From Actinomycetota bacterium (GTDB taxonomy: Bacteria; Actinomycetota; Humimicrobiia; Humimicrobiales; Humimicrobiaceae): DNA of 6,866 nt. Shown here in pieces: positions 1 through 6,866 of this stretch. Each line of letters starts with the position of its first letter. Positions within the stretch are counted from its first letter, which is position 1. The stretch is taken from positions 1 through 6,866 of the forward strand of contig JAMCQQ010000449.1 of NCBI GenBank assembly GCA_023379515.1, in the 5' to 3' direction. Below the pieces are notes generated by a model. That model searched no databases. It was not told where the DNA came from and saw only the letters and a program-made list of their open reading frames with translations. The translations under genes were made by a program, and so were the position numbers.

Positions 1-2032
1 TTGAATAATAATTGCTCCATTTGCTGCTATATTGTTCAATCTCATAGCTGTTTAAGATCAGAGCAAGCTGCTCGGCATTTTGCTTTTTGCTGCTTTTATA
101 TATTATCTTTGTTTTTTCAAAATTATAGTTTTCGGCATTGGCAATACCCTTTACTTTAAATTCATATTTCTTGATATAATTCTGAAAATCGGTAGCAGAA
201 CCTTTGATGCCGCAGCCATTATAAATCATTACCGAAGTTTTTTTAGCGATTGTCTTATCTAATGTCACACCGACGTTTATATCTATTTCAAGCGGGATAA
301 CACCTTTTTGAGAAAACCATGCTACCGTTTCATGAACCAGGTCATAAGCAAGCACATATCTTCCTGGCTTAACAGGAGCAGTTATAAGCATTTTAACGGT
401 TCCGTTTTCATTGTGACCTATATTGTTTGGCAGTTCACCGCTGTCACTATCATATGTAACAACTTCTCTTGTATCTCTGTTATACCAGTGAACTCCCAGG
501 TCAACTCTTTTTTGGCCTGAATTACTCCACAACAGGTAACCTGTATTTGTAACTGTGACTTTAGTTTCAAACTTCTGACCCGGCAGGACCGCATTTGGAG
601 TTGTTCCGTTATCGTTATATTGTGCCGAGTATAATACATTTACAGCAACATACTTTTCAAGAGGCGGAACTCCCTGATAGGAAAACCATGTTTTACCTTC
701 CTGAACCATATCGATTTGTAAAATATAATTGCCCTCTTGCGGGGGTGATAATATTTTTATTTCAAACTCTGCTTCCTGACCTGGTTTTACAGAGTCATAA
801 GGCATATAAGTCCTTTCACCGTCTAATACGACAGTTTTTTTTGTTTCAAAATCAAGCCAGTGATAGCTTAAGTAAAATGGATTTTTCCCACCTCTGTTCC
901 AGTCAACCGATCCGGTGTTTTTGATCTTTAACTTACCAAAATATAACTCATTTTTACCCATTGATTCAGGAATATTTTCGACATTACTATATTCAAGACC
1001 ATACATACTTGTCGGTTGTCCCAATATTATCCTTTCCCACATTGCCTTAGATTCTTTTTCATCAGGAATCTGAACACTCTTTGTGCCATTATCAATCCAG
1101 TCAGAACGGGATGGAATAATAGCGACACTTATATTTTCAGAGTTGAAGGAAATAGCTTCTCTTGCATAGGATAGGATCGTCATGAGATCAAGGTCAGTAT
1201 GAGTATTTTTAACCAATATGTTAAAATAATATGGGATCTTGGAGATAGTGTTCAGGTTTAATTTTTGATTGAACAGTTCCCTGAATATGTATTGCTGCCT
1301 TTGGATTCTTCCAATATCTCCAAGCTCTGTGGACCTGCTTCTTGTGTAAGCCAGTGCCTGTTCACCTGTGAGATGGTGATTCCCGGGTGAAAAACTTGCA
1401 CCACTCTTAGGATCTATCAGGGGTCTGTCTACAACAATATCAACGCCGCCCAACTCATCTATCAACTTGATAAAACCATCAAAATCAATTGTTATGTAGT
1501 GGTTAATGCTTGCATTTAAAAAGTTTGACACAGTCTTTATCATCAGTTCTTCACCGCCAAAGGCATATGCAGCATTGATTTTATCTTTCCCATGGCCTGG
1601 AATATCAACGAGAGTATCTCTTGGAATTGATAAAAGGGCCGCTCTTTTTTCATTAGGGTTTAAATGCAAAACCATAATGGTATCGGCCCTGCCCATCTCA
1701 TTTTCACTATCTCTCGTATCTCTTCCCAGGATAAGGATGGTCACGGGTGACTGAGGCGTACTTATTGGTGCCAGTATGCTCTGGATCTCGGAAGAAGTTG
1801 CAGAATTTAAAGTTTTATTGGTGGAATTGACATAATAGAAAAAATATCCTGCAACTGAGCCGCTAAAAATAATTATAACTGAAAATATAATTATCAGAAC
1901 TCTTGCATATCTTGGCAGCTTGCCAAATTTAGTTTTCTTTTTGATATCCGTTTTGATACTGCTGTCTAAAGCTTTTGATTCAGATTCATATTCTGAAACT
2001 GTATTCTGTTTTTCTCTTCTAAATATAGACAT
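1..2032 (-). CDS. LytR-CpsA-Psr (LCP) family cell-wall polymer transferase with two internal Ig-like repeats, 3' end missing
   Basis: LCP proteins are membrane-anchored enzymes that move lipid-linked glycopolymers (teichoic acid, arabinogalactan, capsule types) onto peptidoglycan outside the cell. The frame is open for 677 codons and leaves the window without a stop. Residues 1-43 are charged and probably cytoplasmic. Residues 44-68 form one hydrophobic membrane segment. The LCP core runs from about 97 to 262, with ILGRDTR (101-107), GRADTIM (114-120), SIPRDT (135-140), IDELGGVDI (191-199), LTGEQALAYTRSR (221-233) and GDIGRIQRQQ (238-247). These include the Asp and Arg residues expected for metal and pyrophosphate binding (R115, D117, R138, R231, R242, R245). 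Two tandem repeats follow (about 345-462 and 463-588). From about 598 a LytR_C-like domain begins with VMIYNGCGIKGSA. The ATG at 2032 is the only standard start after an in-frame TAA; an AGGA lies just two bases before it, closer than usual. It lies 90 bases after murA. The family call is firm, the exact polymer unknown. Confidence 0.93.
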   Translation of the reverse strand, partial: MSIFRREKQNTVSEYESESKALDSSIKTDIKKKTKFGKLPRYARVLIIIFSVIIIFSGSVAGYFFYYVNSTNKTLNSATSSEIQSILAPISTPQSPVTILILGRDTRDSENEMGRADTIMVLHLNPNEKRAALLSIPRDTLVDIPGHGKDKINAAYAFGGEELMIKTVSNFLNASINHYITIDFDGFIKLIDELGGVDIVVDRPLIDPKSGASFSPGNHHLTGEQALAYTRSRSTELGDIGRIQRQQYIFRELFNQKLNLNTISKIPYYFNILVKNTHTDLDLMTILSYAREAISFNSENISVAIIPSRSDWIDNGTKSVQIPDEKESKAMWERIILGQPTSMYGLEYSNVENIPESMGKNELYFGKLKIKNTGSVDWNRGGKNPFYLSYHWLDFETKKTVVLDGERTYMPYDSVKPGQEAEFEIKILSPPQEGNYILQIDMVQEGKTWFSYQGVPPLEKYVAVNVLYSAQYNDNGTTPNAVLPGQKFETKVTVTNTGYLLWSNSGQKRVDLGVHWYNRDTREVVTYDSDSGELPNNIGHNENGTVKMLITAPVKPGRYVLAYDLVHETVAWFSQKGVIPLEIDINVGVTLDKTIAKKTSVMIYNGCGIKGSATDFQNYIKKYEFKVKGIANAENYNFEKTKIIYKSSKKQNAEQLALILNSYEIEQYSSKWSNYYS
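269..646 (-). repeat. Second internal beta-sandwich-like repeat of the LCP protein (residues about 463-588)
   Basis: This is the diverged copy of the preceding module. It keeps TNTG and W (495-502), LGVHW (512-516), ELP (533-535), APVKPGRYVLAYDLV (552-566), and HETVAWFSQKGVIPLE (567-582). The DGERT stretch of the first copy is replaced by an acidic DSDSGELP segment, so any ligand contact there may differ. The copy ends about ten residues before the LytR_C-like domain. Both copies are about 100 to 125 residues long and adjacent, which points to an intragenic duplication that has since diverged widely. Confidence 0.7.
647..1000 (-). repeat. First internal beta-sandwich-like repeat of the LCP protein (residues about 345-462)
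   Basis: Seen directly: this segment shares an ordered set of residues with the next segment of the same protein. These are KNTG then W (371-378), LSYHW (388-392), a DGERTYMP stretch (404-411), PG (417-418), SPPQEGNY (429-436), then DMVQEGKTWFSYQGVPPLE (441-459). The pattern of an NTG..W turn, an HW strand and a closing D.V.E...WFS..GV resembles Ig-like or CARDB/FW-like extracytoplasmic modules that I recall from bacterial envelope and glycan-related proteins. That assignment comes from memory and is unverified. A carbohydrate- or wall-binding role is inference. The boundaries are approximate. Confidence 0.7.
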
Positions 2033-2100
2033 TATCCTAAAGCTTTCACAAAAACAAAATTAAAAAAATATAATTTTTTAACCTTTTCATGCTAAATCCG

Positions 2101-2124
2101 AAAATGTTTTTTTACAAACATTTT
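2101..2124 (-). terminator. Perfect AT-rich inverted repeat overlapping the murA stop codon, possible weak terminator
   Basis: The 9-base arms AAAATGTTT (2101-2109) and AAACATTTT (2116-2124) are perfectly complementary around a 6-base loop. The distal arm runs into the murA TAA at 2123-2125. Only a short T-run follows on the transcribed strand before CGG, so this is not a canonical strong terminator. It may cause partial termination or protect the murA 3' end while letting some transcription reach the LCP gene. Confidence 0.35.
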
Positions 2125-3445
2125 AAGTAACCAGGCCGATATCGGCCCCCAAACCTGCCAGCTTTGATTCAAAATTTTCATACCCTCTCTGAATATGGTG
2201 GATATCGCTAACTTCTGTTATACCATCTGCCGCCAGTCCTGCGAGAACCATTGCTGCCCCTGCTCTGAGATCAAAAGCCTTAACAGGGGCACCCGATAAA
2301 TTTTTGACACCTCTTATTACTGCATGGTGGCCATCTATTTTTATATTGGCACCCATCCTGTTTAATTCATCCACATACATGAATCTGTTTTCAAAAACAT
2401 TTTCGGTAATTATGGAAACCCCTGGGATTACTGAAAGAAGCACTGCAATGATTGGCTGCAGATCCGTCGGGAAACCCGGATATGGCAGAGTGCTGATATA
2501 AACTGGGTTTAAGGTATTAGCGGGTCTTTTTACAACTATGGTACTATCATTCCTGCATTTAATATCTATGCCGATTTCTTTTAATTTAAGGCAAAATATT
2601 TCAATATTTTTCCAGATAGCATCCTCTATTAATACCTCACCGCCGCAAAGGCTTGCTGCTATAATAAATGTACCTGTCTCAATACTATCAGGCATAATTC
2701 TATATTCCGTTCCTTTGAGTATTTTTACACCATTTATTTCTATGCAGTCGGTGCCGGCCCCATCTATCTGCGCTCCCATAGAAATAAGAAAGTTAGCAAG
2801 GTCCGTTGTTTCTGTTTCACGTGCTGCATTGTTTATAATTGTTTTGCCTTCTGCCATACATGCAGCCATCATCAAATTTTCAGTTGCGCCTCTCGAAGGA
2901 AAATCCAGGTTTATGATTGCACCTTTTAGCCTGCTGCCATTATTGATAACCTCATCTGAATTAAGAATTGCCGTTGAACCCATTTTGCCATCATTGACAG
3001 CACAATTTATATAACCATGCTCAACAAAATTTTTGGCTCCCAGACTTTCAAAACCCTTAAGATGCAGATCTATCTGTCTTGCACCAATATTGCAGCCACC
3101 GGGAATCGCAATTTTAACTCTGCCGAATTTACTTAGCAATGGTCCTGCAACAAGCACCGATGCACGCATTTTCCTTACAAGCTCATAGGGAGCTTCAAAG
3201 CTGTTTATTGGCAGAGGATCTATTTCAAGACTGTTCTTTTGAGGTTCAAAAACAACTTTAGCATTTAAAGTTTTCAATACTTCTGCCATTGTATTAACAT
3301 CTTCGATATCAGGAACGTTTTGGAGAGTGACTTTTGAATTTGCAAGAATTGATGCAGCCATCAATTTAAGTGCAGAGTTCTTCGCGCCGCTAATTTTTAC
3401 TTTACCTGTAAGGGTTTTGCCTCCCCTGATAATATATTTTTTCAT
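2123..3445 (-). CDS. murA: UDP-N-acetylglucosamine 1-carboxyvinyltransferase (MurA)
   Basis: This cytoplasmic enzyme adds enolpyruvate from phosphoenolpyruvate to UDP-GlcNAc, the first committed step of peptidoglycan synthesis and the target of fosfomycin. The 440 residues are slightly longer than the usual 417-436. All key residues are visible: K22-N23 in GAKNSALK, R94 in RKMRAS, C118 in PGGCNIGARQ (equivalent to E. coli Cys115, so fosfomycin sensitivity is expected), R123, D328 in FPTDLQ (E. coli Asp305) and R394 in DLRAGAA (E. coli Arg397). Residues about 153-168 form a short insertion ahead of RLKGA, and the usual PSVGATEN reads PSRGATEN. The ATG at 3445 begins the standard MKKYIIRGG strand, but no clear Shine-Dalgarno sequence sits at normal distance. 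It lies 179 bases after atpC with its own likely promoter, and 90 bases before the LCP gene, with which it could be partly co-transcribed. Confidence 0.97.
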   Translation of the reverse strand: MKKYIIRGGKTLTGKVKISGAKNSALKLMAASILANSKVTLQNVPDIEDVNTMAEVLKTLNAKVVFEPQKNSLEIDPLPINSFEAPYELVRKMRASVLVAGPLLSKFGRVKIAIPGGCNIGARQIDLHLKGFESLGAKNFVEHGYINCAVNDGKMGSTAILNSDEVINNGSRLKGAIINLDFPSRGATENLMMAACMAEGKTIINNAARETETTDLANFLISMGAQIDGAGTDCIEINGVKILKGTEYRIMPDSIETGTFIIAASLCGGEVLIEDAIWKNIEIFCLKLKEIGIDIKCRNDSTIVVKRPANTLNPVYISTLPYPGFPTDLQPIIAVLLSVIPGVSIITENVFENRFMYVDELNRMGANIKIDGHHAVIRGVKNLSGAPVKAFDLRAGAAMVLAGLAADGITEVSDIHHIQRGYENFESKLAGLGADIGLVT

Positions 3446-3504
3446 AATACTGCTGTTTTTTTATTATCCAACTTGATTTTATCCCGTTATTTAGAGTAAA
3501 AGAT

Positions 3505-3534
3505 ATTATAACAAATGAAACAAAAAATAAACAA
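3505..3534 (-). promoter_or_regulatory. Likely sigma-70-type promoter for murA
   Basis: On the minus strand a perfect TATAAT (-10, complement of 3505-3510) lies 18 bases after TTGTTT (-35, complement of 3529-3534, 4 of 6 matches to TTGACA). Transcription would begin near 3498, giving a leader of roughly 50 bases before the murA ATG. Directly upstream of the -35 box is a short GC-richer patch (about 3535-3551) that stands out from its AT-rich surroundings. No operator is recognised. Confidence 0.5.
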
Positions 3535-3549
3535 GGCAGCAAAGCAGGC

Positions 3550-3586
3550 AGATTAGATTATGTATTGTTGATTAATCTTATAATCT
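3550..3586. repeat. Imperfect inverted repeat between atpC and murA
   Basis: AGATTAGATTA (3550-3560) can pair with TAATC (3573-3577) and TAATCT (3581-3586), with a 3-base bulge (3578-3580) and a 12-base loop. It lies just upstream of the murA -35 region. It has no T-run on either side, so it is not a normal terminator. It may be a protein-binding site or a chance product of AT-rich sequence. Confidence 0.25.
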
Positions 3587-3603
3587 CAAATGATAGATAT
3601 CGT

Positions 3604-3623
3604 AAAATAATAAGTTTTATTAT
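3604..3623 (-). terminator. Weak AT-only hairpin just after atpC, possible end of the ATP synthase transcript
   Basis: On the minus strand, one base after the atpC TGA, ATAATAA pairs with TTATTAT across a 3-base loop (arms at 3617-3623 and 3607-3613), followed by three further T residues. The position is right for the end of the atp operon, but the stem has only A-T pairs and would be unstable. Full termination here is doubtful. Confidence 0.3.
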
Positions 3624-3624
3624 A

Positions 3625-4029
3625 TCATTTCTCTAAAGATTTTAACGAAGCTATTGCCTGAATTACTTTTCTGGTTTCTTCCGTAATCTCATGTGTGATA
3701 TTATACTTCTGCTTGAGTATTTCACATGTTTTTGCAATATTTTCCTGGGTTGTCCTGATTGCTTGTTCAGTTAAAATATTGGCTTTATTATTTATGAACT
3801 CAAAAAAGCCCCTGCATACACCTATGTATATCGTTTCCTTTGTATCGACTAACTTCACGATTCCGGTTTTTAGCTGGACAATAATAGGAATATGTCTGGG
3901 GTAAACCCCCAGGCTGCCGCTTTGTCCGGGAATACTTATAAAATCGACCCATCCATCAAAAACCTTTTCTTCTGGGGTTACTATGGTAACTTTAATTTTA
4001 CTTTTTTCTTCTGTGACTTTAGCTTCCAT
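3625..4029 (-). CDS. atpC: F1 ATP synthase epsilon subunit
   Basis: The epsilon subunit sits on the central stalk with gamma, couples proton flow to the catalytic head and can inhibit ATP hydrolysis through its C-terminal helices. The protein has 134 residues, a normal length. Residues 12-90 match the N-terminal beta-sandwich: KVTIVTPEEKVFDGWVDFI, then SIPGQSGSLGVYPRHIPI (32-49) in place of the usual GxxGilpgHxPl, then LKTGIVKL. Residues about 92-134 are helical and form the regulatory C-terminal hairpin. The R at 45 in PRH replaces the Gly common in the family. The ATG at 4029 follows an in-frame leader with no visible Shine-Dalgarno sequence, and about ten charged residues precede the conserved domain. 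It is the last of the four F1 genes here, 53 bases after atpD. Lower translation than atpD would suit its 1:3 stoichiometry, which is inference. Confidence 0.93.
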   Translation of the reverse strand: MEAKVTEEKSKIKVTIVTPEEKVFDGWVDFISIPGQSGSLGVYPRHIPIIVQLKTGIVKLVDTKETIYIGVCRGFFEFINNKANILTEQAIRTTQENIAKTCEILKQKYNITHEITEETRKVIQAIASLKSLEK

Positions 4030-4056
4030 GAGATTAGATTATTTTAACTTGTTATC

Positions 4057-4072
4057 AATTATTATAATAATT
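4057..4072. repeat. 16-base perfect AT-only palindrome in the atpD-atpC gap
   Basis: AATTATTATAATAATT is a perfect 16-base palindrome lying midway between the atpD stop and the atpC start. It contains TATAAT on both strands because it is symmetric, but no convincing -35 box lies upstream on the minus strand. With only A-T pairs and no loop it is a poor RNA hairpin. It may affect atpC translation or mRNA processing, or it may simply be low-complexity sequence. Confidence 0.3.
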
Positions 4073-4082
4073 TACTATATGG

Positions 4083-5543
<1,461 letters not shown>

Positions 5544-5550
5544 TTAAAAA

Positions 5551-5557
5551 ACTCCTT
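5551..5557 (-). promoter_or_regulatory. Ribosome-binding site of atpD
   Basis: AAGGAGT on the minus strand sits 10 bases before the atpD ATG. It is the strongest Shine-Dalgarno sequence among the four genes whose starts are visible together with atpG, which fits the high demand for beta subunit. The slightly long spacer is A/T only. Confidence 0.7.
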
Positions 5558-5593
5558 CATTTATTTTGATGTTAATTTATTATTGCCGATTAT

Positions 5594-6523
5594 TCAGTCT
5601 GCAATACTTAAAGCCTGCGCCCCGGAAACTATTTCAGTAATTTCCATTGTTATCTGCTGCTGCCTGGCCCTGTGGTATAACTTTACAAGCTCTTTTATCA
5701 TTTCTTCAGCATTATCACTCGCACTTTTCATTGCTGTCATTCTTGCACCGGTTTCGCTCGCAGTTGCTTCAAGAAGAACGCCGTAAATAGCTGTATAAAT
5801 ATATTGCGGCAGCAATGAACCAAGTACCTCCCGTGGTGATGGGTCAAACATAAATTCTGAATTTATCAGACACAATCTGTCACCAACTTGTATTTTACCT
5901 GGTGCAATCTCTTTAATTTCACCTCTGATTATTTTTTCCCCTATTGGAATAGGGAGTATCTGCCTGGTTGAAGGAATCTGTTCCGCAGCATTTTTAAACC
6001 TGGTATAACAAATTAAAACTTTGTCAACCTCACCTGAAATATATCTTGAAATGATATCTTTTGAAATTTCTCTTGCGTCCAAAAACTTTGGATAATCCGA
6101 GAGATTTTCATAAATTTTTGAAACAGGAAATCCTGTGTATCTAAAATAATTTCTGCCTCTTGTACCAATTACATCAAGTTTGACTTCAAAGCCCTGAGAT
6201 TTCAAATCCTTAATATTGTTCTCAATCAACCTTATTACGTTTGCATTATAGCCCCCACAAAGCCCCCTGTCGGCTGTCAATCCGACGACAAGGACGATTT
6301 TCTCATCTTTATGGGGTGCCAGAAGCGGATCGCTAACCAGGCCGGGGGAACACGCAATGTCAGTTATTACCTCTTCAATGTTTTCGATGAAAGCTCTTGC
6401 TTCAAAAATCCTGCTCTGCGCCTTTCTGATTTTGGAAGAAGCAATCATTTCCATTGCTTTTGTAATTTTCCTGGTTCCGGTTACACTTTTTATCCTGTTT
6501 CTTATATCACGAGACTTTTCCAT
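5594..6523 (-). CDS. atpG: F1 ATP synthase gamma subunit
   Basis: Gamma is the rotating central shaft that drives conformational change in the three beta subunits. The N-terminal helix has the family signature RDIRNRIKSVTGTRKITKAMEM (5-26). The Rossmann-like middle domain contains TADRGLCGGYNAN (83-95). The C-terminal helix contains ATASETGARMTAMKSASDNA (253-272) and HRARQQQITMEITEIVSGA (284-302). At 309 residues it is longer than the approximately 286 of E. coli and Bacillus. The extra length appears to lie around residues 190-216, a region rich in Ile, Lys and Glu. I recall similar extra length in actinobacterial-type gamma subunits, from memory only. The ATG at 6523 is supported by AGGAT seven bases upstream and by the conserved N-terminus. 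It begins 46 bases after atpA. Confidence 0.97.
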   Translation of the reverse strand: MEKSRDIRNRIKSVTGTRKITKAMEMIASSKIRKAQSRIFEARAFIENIEEVITDIACSPGLVSDPLLAPHKDEKIVLVVGLTADRGLCGGYNANVIRLIENNIKDLKSQGFEVKLDVIGTRGRNYFRYTGFPVSKIYENLSDYPKFLDAREISKDIISRYISGEVDKVLICYTRFKNAAEQIPSTRQILPIPIGEKIIRGEIKEIAPGKIQVGDRLCLINSEFMFDPSPREVLGSLLPQYIYTAIYGVLLEATASETGARMTAMKSASDNAEEMIKELVKLYHRARQQQITMEITEIVSGAQALSIAD

Positions 6524-6530
6524 TGGAGAT

Positions 6531-6535
6531 ATCCT
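6531..6535 (-). promoter_or_regulatory. Ribosome-binding site of atpG
   Basis: AGGAT on the minus strand lies seven bases before the atpG ATG, a normal spacing. It overlaps the second copy of a 12-base near-repeat (GATAyCTCCAAT) found in this short gap. Confidence 0.55.
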
Positions 6536-6546
6536 GTAAAATTATA

Positions 6547-6570
6547 ACAATTGGAGGTATCGGCAATTGT
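6547..6570 (-). repeat. Small inverted repeat in the atpA-atpG gap
   Basis: ACAATTG and CAATTGT (arms 6564-6570 and 6547-6553) can form a 7-base stem with a 10-base loop immediately after the atpA TGA. No T-run follows, so it is more likely an intercistronic mRNA structure than a terminator. It could modestly affect translation or stability of the atpA-atpG junction. Confidence 0.3.
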
Positions 6571-6866
6571 CAATTAAATGATTTTTTAAACCGCTCAATC
6601 GCGTTTTTAATTTTCTGCCCTAATTTTTCATCTATATCTTTAGTTTTTTTAAGATCTGTAATGATATCGGCACTGCTGCTGTGAATAAATTCCAGATACT
6701 CTTTTTCAAATCTTTGCAGCTTTTTTACTTCAATATCATCAAGATAACCGTTTGTAAGAGCGAAAAGAATTAAAACCTGGTCCTCTACATCCATAGGACA
6801 ATATTGGCCCTGTTTGAGGACCTCAACCGTTCGCTCCCCTCTTGCCAGCTGCTTTTAAGAAGGCCC
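6570..6866 (-). CDS. atpA: F1 ATP synthase alpha subunit, C-terminal fragment, with an in-frame stop near the window edge
   Basis: Alpha alternates with beta in the F1 hexamer and carries the non-catalytic nucleotide sites. Only the C-terminal helical domain is present. From 6854 down it reads KQLARGERTVEVLKQGQY, then CPMDVEDQVLILFALTNGYLDD, a strong match to the alpha family's RG.RL.E.LKQ.QYSP..VEEQV...YA...GYLD. It ends KKSFN followed by TGA at 6570-6572. The frame upstream holds a TAA at 6855-6857, preceded by codons for G-P-S. In relatives this place reads approximately D-x-S/T-K-K-Q-L, so the frame seems to be kept and the stop replaces a Lys or Thr-Lys codon. Being ten bases from the edge, a sequence error at a contig end is as likely as a true break. 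The ATG at 6794 lies inside the conserved domain and is not a real start. Confidence 0.85.

Noticed and set aside
80..1754. Several plus-strand open frames, up to 109 codons, opposite the LCP gene
   Set aside because: The minus strand is open across all 677 codons with strong LCP motifs. The plus-strand frames are hydrophobic shadows without family features.
2060..2081. TTAAAAAA / TTTTTTAA inverted repeat upstream of the LCP gene
   Set aside because: It is an all A-T homopolymer pairing, expected by chance in this composition and too weak to be a terminator.
2089..2119. Possible LCP promoter: TTGTAA and TAGCAT, 17 bases apart on the minus strand
   Set aside because: Each box matches the consensus at only four of six bases in very AT-rich sequence, and the -35 falls inside the murA-end hairpin. 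Not strong enough to annotate.
2304..3014. Plus-strand open frames of 65 and 158 codons opposite murA
   Set aside because: They are antisense shadows of a fully conserved murA and show no recognisable protein motif.
5558..5560. Alternative ATG upstream of atpD, within the Shine-Dalgarno region
   Set aside because: It is in a different frame, meets a stop after about 16 codons, and the AAGGAGT points to the ATG at 5540.
5583..6547. Plus-strand open frames opposite atpG
   Set aside because: They are shadows of the conserved gamma subunit gene and have no ribosome-binding context.
6570..6794. A free-standing 74-residue protein starting at the ATG at 6794
   Set aside because: Homology to the alpha subunit continues upstream of this ATG (KQLARGERTVEVLKQGQYCP), so it is the tail of atpA.

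Overview
The window is a compact, AT-rich bacterial chromosome segment in which every convincing gene lies on the minus strand. Transcription runs from high to low coordinates: the end of atpA, then atpG, atpD, atpC, murA, and a long LytR-CpsA-Psr (LCP) cell-wall protein that runs off the low-coordinate edge. Neither edge gene is complete. I found no RNA gene, mobile element, CRISPR array or plus-strand gene, and no gene-free stretch longer than 179 bases.

Region by region: 6570-6866 encodes the C-terminal part of the F1 alpha subunit, with an in-frame TAA ten bases from the window edge. Positions 5594-6523, 4083-5540 and 3625-4029 encode the gamma, beta and epsilon subunits in the classical bacterial order, separated by gaps of 46, 53 and 53 bases. 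A 179-base gap follows (3446-3624), with a weak AT-rich hairpin just after atpC, an imperfect inverted repeat and a good sigma-70-type promoter for murA. MurA (2123-3445) looks fully functional. After a 90-base AT-rich gap comes the LCP protein (677 residues visible), with the order membrane anchor, LCP catalytic domain, two tandem beta-sandwich-like repeats, LytR_C-type C-terminal domain.

The genes cover two household jobs. The ATP synthase genes make the catalytic F1 head. MurA makes the first committed precursor of peptidoglycan, and LCP enzymes transfer lipid-linked polymers onto finished peptidoglycan outside the membrane. F1 genes followed by murA is an arrangement known from Bacillus and relatives. 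An LCP protein with a LytR_C domain fits a Gram-positive-type envelope (Firmicutes, Actinobacteriota, Chloroflexota-like). The low G+C together with a long, insertion-bearing gamma subunit makes me lean to a low-G+C actinobacterial or deep Firmicutes-like lineage, but this is a guess from sequence feel. A phylogeny of AtpD or MurA would settle it.

This is mostly an ordinary region. The one unusual thing is the LCP protein with two internal repeats inserted between its catalytic and C-terminal domains. I see no evidence for an undescribed multi-gene system.
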